Source: Lysobacterales bacterium (lineage in GTDB: Bacteria; Pseudomonadota; Gammaproteobacteria; Xanthomonadales; Xanthomonadaceae). Taken from it: a stretch of 21,519 nucleotides of DNA. Position numbers and translations under genes: made by a program. The notes beneath the pieces were generated by a model, which saw nothing but the letters and a program-made list of their open reading frames with translations, searched no databases and was not told the origin of the DNA. This document shows positions 15,843 through 21,519 of this stretch, piece after piece. How positions within the stretch are numbered: position 1 is the first letter of the stretch; each line of letters begins with the position of its first letter. The DNA is taken from positions 1-21,519 of the forward strand of contig JAATFS010000345.1 of NCBI GenBank assembly GCA_015655035.1, in the 5' to 3' direction.

Positions 15843-16301
15843 ATGAAATTGGCCTGGATTCTATGGCTGTCGCAGTTATTGCCGCAGCCGGCCGCTGATT
15901 CACTGTGCTTGAGCACCACTGTTTACCTGGAAGCCCGCGACCAGACCTTGCGCGGTCAACAAGCGGTTGCCGAGGTGGCGCTGCGTCGACTGGATAGCGG
16001 CCTGTGGGGCAAGTCGATGTGTGAAGTCGTCACCGCGCGCAAGCAGTTCGCCCCGAGCATCGTCGCGCCTGGCACCCAGCTGAAGAACAATCAGGCCTGG
16101 ACCAAGGCCGTCGGCGTCGCATTCGCCGCCGAGCAGAATTGGGCCCTGCCGGTGGGCAAGCGCGAAGAGATCGTCCCTGGCGCCAGCCACTTTGCCGCCA
16201 GCGCGATCGCCAGCCCGAGCTGGCGCAATGCCTATCAGGTGGCCACCATCGGCGACCACACGTTCTACCGAGTACAGAAGCTGCGTCCGCGCGCCTCCTG
16301 A
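15843..16301 (+). CDS. SleB-type cell wall hydrolase
   Basis: A 152-residue exported protein of the cell-wall hydrolase family first known from Bacillus SleB/CwlJ (Hydrolase_2), expected to cut peptidoglycan glycan strands. The signal peptide is residues 1-18 (MKLAWILWLSQLLP, cleavage near PAA|DS). The mature part has the family core VYLEARDQTLRGQQAVAEVALRR, with Glu30 as the expected catalytic acid, then a KQF segment, EIVPGASHFAAS and the terminal DHTFYRVQ. In this family the first motif is usually YxEARG; here Asp replaces the Gly. AAGGAG 4 bases before the ATG fixes the start. Single gene, convergent with prpE. Confidence 0.9.
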   Translation: MKLAWILWLSQLLPQPAADSLCLSTTVYLEARDQTLRGQQAVAEVALRRLDSGLWGKSMCEVVTARKQFAPSIVAPGTQLKNNQAWTKAVGVAFAAEQNWALPVGKREEIVPGASHFAASAIASPSWRNAYQVATIGDHTFYRVQKLRPRAS

Positions 16302-16318
16302 AGTAGCCAGGCCGCGCA

Positions 16319-16333
16319 GAGCGGCCACCGCTC
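16319..16333. terminator. Small hairpin between convergent hydrolase and prpE genes
   Basis: GAGCGG pairs with CCGCTC over a CCA loop in the 76-bp gap between opposing stop codons. There is no T-run; the call rests on position. Confidence 0.25.
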
Positions 16334-16377
16334 GCCCTGCCCTGCCCCGGTTAGTGCCGACGACGGCGCGACGCGCG

Positions 16378-18261
16378 TCATTCGCCAGGCATGTTCAGTA
16401 CGCGGCGGATTTCCTCGAGCGCATTCGGATCGTCCAGCGTGGACAGGTCGCCTGGATCGCGCTGCTCAGCCAAGGCCTGCAACGAGCGCCGCAGCAGCTT
16501 GCCCGAACGCGTCTTCGGCAGCGCGTTGACGATATGCACCCGCGACGGCCGCGCGACCGCGCCCAACTGCCGCACCACGCGCTGACGCAGTTCGGCCGCG
16601 ACCGCGCAGGGATCCTGCGGCGCCTGCCTCATCGTGACGAACACGACCGGCAGTTGCCCCTTCAACTCGTCGTGCACCCCGATCACCGCGACCTCGGCGA
16701 CGCCGGGATCGCCGGAAATCACCTCTTCGATCTCGCGAGTCCCCAGCCGGTGGCCGGCGACGTTGATGACGTCGTCCGTGCGTCCAAGGATGAAGGTATA
16801 GCCTTCCTCGTCGCGGATGGCCCAGTCCAGCGAGCTGTACAGCAACTCGTCGAAATGACTGAAGTAGCTCTGCAAGAAACGCGCGTCATCATTCCAGACG
16901 GTGGTCATGCAACCCGGTGGCAGCGGCGGCACGATCACCAGCACGCCTTTCCGCCCAGCCGCGACCTCGACCCCGGTACGCTCGTCGATCACCTTCATCC
17001 GGTAGCCGAGATTGGGGAAACCCGGCGAGCCGAATTTCACCGGCTTCATATCCACCCCGGGCAGCAGGGTCAGCGCCGGCCAGCCGGTCTCGGTCTGCCA
17101 GTAGTTGTCGATCACCGGCTTGCCGAGTGCGCCGTTGATCCAGACCGCTGTCGGCTCATCGAGCGGCTCGCCGGCCAGGAACAGATACTTCAGCCTGGAC
17201 AGGTCGTGATCGCGGATGAAACCGATGTCGTGTTTCTTGAGTACGCGGATCGCGGTCGGCGAGGAGAACATCGTGCGCACACCGTACTTCTCGCACAGCG
17301 CCCACCAGGCACCGGCATCCGGGGTGGTCGGCAGCCCTTCGTACAGCAGCGCCGTGCAGCCGCCTATCAGCGGCCCGTACACGTTATAGGAATGCCCTAC
17401 CGCCCAGCCCACGTCGGAGGTTGAGAACATCACCTGTCCCGGTGCGCAGTCGAAGACGGTGCGCATCGACTGCGCCATCGCCACCGCGTAGCCGCCGACG
17501 TCGCGCTGTACGCCCTTGGGTTTGCCGGTGGTGCCGGAGGTGTAGAGCAGATAGCTGGGCTCGTTGGATTCCAGCCATTCCACCGGTACCTGGGCGTCGC
17601 CAACCTGTTCGCGCAGTGCTGCGTAATCGACGTCGCGCCCTTCGACACGCGGTTCGGCCGCGTCCAGTCCGCGCGAGACGATCAGCACTTTCGCCGGCGG
17701 CGAAGCGGCTTCCGCGCACGCCGCATCGACCAGCGGCTTGTACGGGATCACCTTGCCGCCGCGGCAGCCGGCATCGGCGGCGATCAACAGCTTCGGCGTG
17801 GCATCGTCGATGCGCAATGCCAGGTTGTGCGCAGCAAACCCGCCGAACACCACCGAGTGCACCGCTCCGATCCGTGCGCACGCCAGCATCGCGAACACCG
17901 CCTCGGCCATATTGGGCATGTAGATCACAACCCGGTCGCCGCGACCGACCTCGAGCCGCTTGAGCACCGCAGCGAACGCGTTGACCTCGCGGAACAACTC
18001 GGCGTAGCTCACCTCACGCGTTACCCCCGTCTCGGAGGAGACCGCCACCAGCGCGAGCTGCTCGCCACGCTCGCCCACATGGCGATCTACCGCGTTGTAG
18101 CAGAGGTTGGTTTCGCCACCGACGAACCACTTGCGGAATGGCGGATTGGAATAGTCCAGGATCTGACGCGGCGGCGTGTGCCAGTAGATGGCCTTGGCCT
18201 CTTCCGCCCAGAACTCCTCGGGCCGCTCGATCGAACGGCGATAGATCGCTTCGTAGTCCAC
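16378..18261 (-). CDS. prpE: Propionate--CoA ligase (propionyl-CoA synthetase)
   Basis: Activates propionate (and often acetate) to its CoA thioester through an acyl-adenylate. The 627 residues align along the full length with E. coli PrpE (628). They include FWAEEAK and LDYSNPPFRKWF at the N-terminus, the nucleotide-loop motif YTSGTTGKPKG (240-250), YLFLAGEPLDEPT, DNYWQTETGWP, FILGRTDDVINVAGHRLGT, and near the end PKTRSGKLLRR with the catalytic, acetylation-sensitive Lys588. It starts with GTG, supported by GGAGG 5 bases upstream. No prpB, prpC or prpD is present in the window, so it stands alone. Acetyl-CoA synthetase is the alternative, but the sequence resembles PrpE more than Acs. Confidence 0.93.
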   Translation of the reverse strand: MDYEAIYRRSIERPEEFWAEEAKAIYWHTPPRQILDYSNPPFRKWFVGGETNLCYNAVDRHVGERGEQLALVAVSSETGVTREVSYAELFREVNAFAAVLKRLEVGRGDRVVIYMPNMAEAVFAMLACARIGAVHSVVFGGFAAHNLALRIDDATPKLLIAADAGCRGGKVIPYKPLVDAACAEAASPPAKVLIVSRGLDAAEPRVEGRDVDYAALREQVGDAQVPVEWLESNEPSYLLYTSGTTGKPKGVQRDVGGYAVAMAQSMRTVFDCAPGQVMFSTSDVGWAVGHSYNVYGPLIGGCTALLYEGLPTTPDAGAWWALCEKYGVRTMFSSPTAIRVLKKHDIGFIRDHDLSRLKYLFLAGEPLDEPTAVWINGALGKPVIDNYWQTETGWPALTLLPGVDMKPVKFGSPGFPNLGYRMKVIDERTGVEVAAGRKGVLVIVPPLPPGCMTTVWNDDARFLQSYFSHFDELLYSSLDWAIRDEEGYTFILGRTDDVINVAGHRLGTREIEEVISGDPGVAEVAVIGVHDELKGQLPVVFVTMRQAPQDPCAVAAELRQRVVRQLGAVARPSRVHIVNALPKTRSGKLLRRSLQALAEQRDPGDLSTLDDPNALEEIRRVLNMPGE

Positions 18262-18304
18262 GCAGCCCTCCCAGACCTGTGATCACGAAACCCAGCATAG
18301 TCCG

Positions 18305-18350
18305 CGACTCGCACGGCAACCTTGCGACCTTGGTCGCATGGATCGAGTCG
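18305..18350. promoter_or_regulatory. Nested inverted repeats upstream of prpE
   Basis: The inner pair TGCGACC (18323-18329) and GGTCGCA (18332-18338) is separated by two bases. The outer pair CGACTCG (18305-18311) and CGAGTCG (18344-18350) encloses it. The set lies about 45 to 90 bases upstream of the prpE GTG. It could be an operator or a leader hairpin. Confidence 0.45.
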
Positions 18351-18376
18351 AGCAACCTATCGGTCCACACGTCGCT

Positions 18377-18406
18377 AAAAAAAACGCCGGACAATGTCCG
18401 GCGTTT
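18377..18406 (-). terminator. Strong Rho-independent terminator downstream of mdh
   Basis: An 11-bp perfect stem (18382-18392 with 18396-18406) with an AAT loop. Read on the minus strand it runs into eight T residues (18384-18377). It lies about 150 bases beyond the mdh stop codon, unusually far. Confidence 0.88.
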
Positions 18407-18480
18407 CGTTTCAACCCTTTCGAGACTCGAAGACCCACGATGCCCCGCTGGTGATAATTCCACCTCAAGCGCGGGGAAGA
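18377..18480 (-). ncRNA. Candidate structured RNA (mdh 3' UTR or small RNA)
   Basis: Between mdh and its terminator there is no open frame of note, but on the minus strand there is a series of stems. First comes CCCCGC/GCGGGG (18476-18471 with 18448-18443) enclosing GGTG/CACC, then a short TTCGAG/CTCGAA hairpin (18431-18419), then the T8 terminator. This is the layout of many bacterial small RNAs, but no independent promoter is visible upstream, so a processed 3' UTR is as likely. The 5' end is a guess. Confidence 0.35.
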
Positions 18481-18553
18481 TGGAGATCGATGAGCCGGCC
18501 CCACAGCTTGCCAGGCAAACCGTGAGGCTCTGCGCGAATGCGCAAAAGCGCGC

Positions 18554-19540
18554 TTAGAGCAGGTGCGCCACGCCAGAGCGTTCTTCTTCCAGCTCGGCCA
18601 GGGTCTTGTCGATGTACTTGCGGCTGAACTCGTCGATCGGCAGATCCTTGACGATGGTGTACTCGCCCTTCTCGGTGATTACCGGGAAGCCGAAGATCAC
18701 GCCTTCCGGGATGCCATAGGAGCCGTCGGACGGCACGCCCTGGGTCACCCACTTGCCGTTGCTGCCCAGCACCCAGTCACGCACGTGGTCGATCGCCGCA
18801 TTGGCGGCCGATGCGGCGGAGGACAGGCCGCGCGCTTCGATGATGGCTGCACCACGCTTGCCAACCGTGGGGATGAAGGTGTTGGCGTTCCATTCCTGGT
18901 CGTTGATCAGCTCGGCCACCGACTGCCCCTCGGCAGTGGCGAAACGGTAGTCCGGATACATGGTCGGGCTGTGGTTGCCCCACACCACCAGCTTCTCGAA
19001 GCTGCCGACCGGCTTGCCGAGCTTCTTCGCCAACTGGGCCTGTGCGCGGTTGTGGTCCAGGCGCAGCATCGCATTGAAGTTCTTGGCCGGCAGATCGGGC
19101 GCGGACTTGGAGGCGATGTAGGCGTTGGTGTTGGCCGGGTTGCCGACCACCAGCACCTTCACGTTGCGGCTGGCCACCTTGTTCAGCGCCGCACCTTGCG
19201 CGGTGAAGATCTTGGCGTTTTCCAGCAGCAGGTCCTTGCGCTCCATGCCCGGACCGCGCGGCCGCGCGCCCACCAGCAGGGCGACGTCGGCATCCTTGAA
19301 CGCCACTTCCGCATCGTCGGTACCGATGATGTCGGCCAGCAGCGGGAACGCACCGTCCTCCAGCTCCAGGATCACGCCTTTCAGCGCGGCCTGGGCCTTT
19401 TCGTTCGGCAGCTCGAGCAACTGCAGAATCACCGGCTGATCCTTGCCCAGCAGCTCGCCCGAAGCGATGCGGAACAGCAAGGCATAACCGATCTGGCCGG
19501 CAGCGCCGGTCACGGCGACACGTAGGGGTGCAGCACTCAT
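18554..19540 (-). CDS. mdh: Malate dehydrogenase
   Basis: NAD-dependent oxidation of malate to oxaloacetate in the TCA cycle, cytoplasmic. The 328 residues match the Xanthomonas-type enzyme, related to cytosolic eukaryotic MDH rather than E. coli Mdh. Visible are the nucleotide loop GAAGQIG (12-18), the mobile substrate loop GARPRGPGMERKDLL with its arginines, VVGNPANTNAY, LRLDHNRAQAQ (catalytic Asp) and VVWGNHSPTMYPDY with catalytic His190. The ATG at 19540 has GAGGA 7 bases upstream. The C-terminus ELEEERSGVAHLL is typical of this group. It is downstream of ppiB on the same strand but separated from it by a hairpin terminator, so it probably has its own promoter. Confidence 0.97.
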   Translation of the reverse strand: MSAAPLRVAVTGAAGQIGYALLFRIASGELLGKDQPVILQLLELPNEKAQAALKGVILELEDGAFPLLADIIGTDDAEVAFKDADVALLVGARPRGPGMERKDLLLENAKIFTAQGAALNKVASRNVKVLVVGNPANTNAYIASKSAPDLPAKNFNAMLRLDHNRAQAQLAKKLGKPVGSFEKLVVWGNHSPTMYPDYRFATAEGQSVAELINDQEWNANTFIPTVGKRGAAIIEARGLSSAASAANAAIDHVRDWVLGSNGKWVTQGVPSDGSYGIPEGVIFGFPVITEKGEYTIVKDLPIDEFSRKYIDKTLAELEEERSGVAHLL

Positions 19541-19611
19541 TGGACTTTCCTCTTCTGAAATAAGAAACGTCGGTGGGGAAGGCGCGGCGGAAAGCGGGCG
19601 CCCGGAAACGA

Positions 19612-19636
19612 CGACGGCCGCGCTGGGCGGCCGTCG
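19612..19636 (-). terminator. Hairpin terminator of ppiB
   Basis: A perfect 10-bp stem CGACGGCCGC (19612-19621) with GCGGCCGTCG (19627-19636), starting 9 bases after the ppiB stop codon. On the minus strand it is followed by TCGTTTCC, a weak T-run. Confidence 0.6.
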
Positions 19637-19645
19637 GCAATGCAA

Positions 19646-20140
19646 TCAGGCGTCGAGAATGGCGTTCCATTCCGCGACACGGTCGGCCTTGGCCGCCAGT
19701 ACCGCATCGGTGTCGCCCTCGATCGTCACCTTGCTGATCAGATCACCCTGGGCCACGCTGTCGACCACATCCAGGCCCTCGACCACCTTGCCGAACACGG
19801 TGTGCTTGCCGTCCAGCCAGGGCGTGGCGGTATGGGTGATGAAGAACTGGCTGCCGTTGGTGCTGGGACCGGCATTGGCCATAGACAGCACGCCACGCTC
19901 ATGGCGCACGCCGTTGTTGGTCTCATCCTCGAAGCGGTAGCCCGGGCCACCACGACCCGACCCTTCGGGGCAACCGCCCTGGACCATGAAATCGGCGATG
20001 ACGCGATGGAAGTTCAAGCCATCGTAGAAGCCACGCTTGGCCAAATTAACGAAGTTGGCCACGGTCAGCGGTGCCTTGTCGGGGTACAGCTCGATCTTGA
20101 TCGGGCCGCGGGCGGTATCGAAATGGGCGATCAGCGACAT
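19646..20140 (-). CDS. ppiB: Peptidyl-prolyl cis-trans isomerase, cyclophilin type
   Basis: A 164-residue cyclophilin that speeds proline isomerisation in protein folding. There is no signal peptide, so it is cytoplasmic like E. coli PpiB. The active-site stretch FHRVIADFMVQGG (44-56) includes catalytic Arg46. Further conserved parts are GGPGYRFEDE, GVLSMANAGPSTNGSQFFIT and TPWLDGKHTVFGKVVEG. AAGGAA lies 5 bases before the ATG. It is divergent from typA across 208 bp and followed by its own terminator. The name ppiB reflects the cytoplasmic form; ppiA is the exported paralogue. Confidence 0.94.
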   Translation of the reverse strand: MSLIAHFDTARGPIKIELYPDKAPLTVANFVNLAKRGFYDGLNFHRVIADFMVQGGCPEGSGRGGPGYRFEDETNNGVRHERGVLSMANAGPSTNGSQFFITHTATPWLDGKHTVFGKVVEGLDVVDSVAQGDLISKVTIEGDTDAVLAAKADRVAEWNAILDA

Positions 20141-20177
20141 GGAATTCCTTGCAGGTTCATTAGTGCGTCAGCCCAAT

Positions 20178-20183
20178 AGAATA
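20178..20183 (-). promoter_or_regulatory. Candidate -10 box of ppiB
   Basis: TATTCT on the minus strand, giving a leader of about 30 bases. It is embedded in a sequence that mirrors the typA promoter on the other strand. No clear -35 box. Confidence 0.4.
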
Positions 20184-20291
20184 CACCCGGGCGCGCGCCT
20201 GACCTGTGCCGGTTTGGCGCAGTTTTGCTCCACCAGGCGAAGCTGAACAGGGCGGACGCCCGCTAGGCCAACGGCAAAGCCTTGAAGCCGC

Positions 20292-20297
20292 TATACT
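20292..20297 (+). promoter_or_regulatory. Candidate -10 box of typA
   Basis: TATACT, a five-of-six match, giving a leader of about 45 bases before the ATG at 20349. No good -35 box is seen 16 to 18 bases upstream. Confidence 0.45.
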
Positions 20298-20348
20298 ATT
20301 GGGCTTAATTCCTCCATCACGTTTGGCGCCAACCGGGGCCCCTTCTGC

Positions 20349-21519
20349 ATGTCCATCGAAAATCTCCGCAATATCGCCATCGTCGCTCACGTCGACCATG
20401 GTAAGACCACCCTCGTCGACCAGCTGCTGAAGCAGTCGGGCACCCTGTCTGAGCGCACCGTGCTGGCCGAGCGAGTGATGGACAGCAATGACCAGGAAAA
20501 GGAACGTGGCATCACGATCCTGGCCAAGAACACCGCCATCACCTGGCAGGGCAACCGCATCAACATCGTTGACACCCCTGGACACGCCGACTTCGGCGGC
20601 GAAGTCGAGCGCGTGTTGTCGATGGTCGACACCGTGCTGATCCTGGTCGACGCGATGGACGGCCCGATGCCGCAGACGCGCTTCGTCACCCAGAAGGCCT
20701 TCGCGATGGGCTTCAAGCCGATCGTGGTGATCAACAAGGTCGACCGCCCCGGCGCACGTCCCGAATGGGTCGTGGAGCAGGTATGGGACCTGTTCGATCG
20801 CCTGGGCGCCACCCCGGAGCAGATGGACTTCCCGATCGTCTACGCCTCGGCGCTGAACGGCTACGCATCGCTCGATCAGGATGTACGCGAAGGCGACATG
20901 ACCCCGTTGTACGAGGCGATCATGCAGCACGCGCCGAAGCCGGATGTCGACCCGGATGGCGCGTTCCAGATGCGCATCAGCCAGCTGGACTACAACAACT
21001 TCGTCGGCGTGATCGGCATCGGTCGCATCCAGCGCGGCACCCTGAAGAAGAACATGCCGGTGTCGGTGATCAACCGCGAAGGCAAGAAGCGCCAGGGCAA
21101 GGTTCTGCAGGTGCTCGGCTTCCTCGGCCTGGAGCGCATCGAGCAGGACAGCGCCGAGGCCGGTGACATCGTCGCCATCTCCGGCATCGCCGAGCTGACC
21201 ATTTCCGACACCATCTGCGCACTGGACACCCCGGAAGCGCTGCCGGCACTGACCGTCGACGAGCCGACGATCTCGATGACCTTCCAGGTCAACAACTCGC
21301 CGTTCGCCGGCAACAAGGACCTGTCCGGCGGCAAGTTCCTGACCAGCCGCCAGCTGAAGGACCGACTGGAGCGCGAGACCGTGCACAACGTCGCGCTGAA
21401 AGTCGAGCAGCTCGAGGACGCCGACAAGTTTCTGGTCTCCGGCCGTGGCGAACTGCACCTGTCGGTGCTGATCGAGAACATGCGCCGCGAGGGCTACGAG
21501 CTGGCCGTGTCGCGTCCGG
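20349..21519 (+). CDS. typA: Translational GTPase TypA/BipA (3' end beyond window)
   Basis: A ribosome-binding GTPase involved in stress and cold adaptation and in 50S assembly. The first 390 codons of a protein usually about 605 residues long are present. G1 is AHVDHGKTT (13-21), G2 RGITI (53-57), G3 DTPGH (75-79) and G4 NKVD (129-132). A SAL segment (G5) lies near residue 165. The elongation-factor-like beta-barrel domain II follows (RISQLDYNNFVGVIGIGRIQRG), then domain III with FLVSGRGELHLSVLIENMRREG. No frameshift is seen. The ribosome site before the ATG is weak. The Q-LDYN and GRGELHL signatures separate it from EF-G and LepA. Confidence 0.97.
   Translation, partial: MSIENLRNIAIVAHVDHGKTTLVDQLLKQSGTLSERTVLAERVMDSNDQEKERGITILAKNTAITWQGNRINIVDTPGHADFGGEVERVLSMVDTVLILVDAMDGPMPQTRFVTQKAFAMGFKPIVVINKVDRPGARPEWVVEQVWDLFDRLGATPEQMDFPIVYASALNGYASLDQDVREGDMTPLYEAIMQHAPKPDVDPDGAFQMRISQLDYNNFVGVIGIGRIQRGTLKKNMPVSVINREGKKRQGKVLQVLGFLGLERIEQDSAEAGDIVAISGIAELTISDTICALDTPEALPALTVDEPTISMTFQVNNSPFAGNKDLSGGKFLTSRQLKDRLERETVHNVALKVEQLEDADKFLVSGRGELHLSVLIENMRREGYELAVSRP

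Larger units (their letters stand above)
20170..20305. repeat. 10-bp inverted repeat shared by the ppiB and typA promoters
   Basis: AGCCCAATAG (20170-20179) is the exact reverse complement of CTATTGGGCT (20296-20305). The match continues with one mismatch through the -10 boxes, so both divergent promoters share the -10 region and the first transcribed bases. Confidence 0.6.

Noticed and set aside
15635..15919. 94-codon minus-strand frame overlapping the cell-wall hydrolase start
   Set aside because: It overlaps the well-supported hydrolase gene and lacks a good start; kept only as part of the leader finding.
1..21519. CRISPR arrays, tRNA or rRNA genes, insertion sequences, prophage, toxin-antitoxin or defence genes
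   Set aside because: None was recognised by eye on either strand; all large frames fit housekeeping, transport or envelope genes.

Overview
The window is a GC-rich chromosomal segment of a gammaproteobacterium, most likely Xanthomonas or a close Xanthomonadaceae relative. This rests on remembered protein similarity (Tdh, malate dehydrogenase, FadH, a MopB-like OmpA protein, a TonB-dependent receptor), not on a search. I see no rRNA, tRNA, insertion sequence, prophage or CRISPR. Most of the window is ordinary core metabolism and envelope genes, and I found no multi-gene system that looks new. The points worth a second look are between genes.

Layout. Positions 1-2592: the first codons of a Tat-exported protein (minus strand, cut by the window edge) diverge from a TonB-dependent outer-membrane receptor. 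2814-3836: threonine dehydrogenase (tdh), ending in a long bidirectional hairpin terminator. 3907-8688, all minus strand: a TorF-type putative porin and, upstream of it, the sulfate uptake operon sbp-cysT-cysW-cysA. 8689-9225: 537 bp without a convincing gene. 9226-10434: kbl, the partner of tdh in threonine-to-glycine breakdown, here separated from tdh by the minus-strand block. 10468-11790, minus: a small secreted protein of unknown function and a 16S/23S-type rRNA pseudouridine synthase, behind a good promoter. 11990-13081, minus: a MopB-like OmpA porin with a strong terminator. 13563-15599, plus: 2,4-dienoyl-CoA reductase (fadH). 15843-16301, plus: a SleB-type cell-wall hydrolase with a hairpin-rich leader. 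16378-18261, minus: propionyl-CoA synthetase (prpE). 18554-20140, minus: malate dehydrogenase and cyclophilin ppiB, with a possible structured 3' RNA after mdh. 20349 to the end, plus: typA/bipA, truncated by the window edge.

Functional links: tdh and kbl form one pathway; the sbp-cysTWA genes form one transporter; fadH (unsaturated fatty acids), prpE (propionate) and mdh (TCA cycle) are all acyl-CoA or central-carbon enzymes but are not arranged as an operon. Several intergenic regions carry perfect inverted repeats: the torF promoter, upstream of prpE, and the divergent ppiB/typA promoters.
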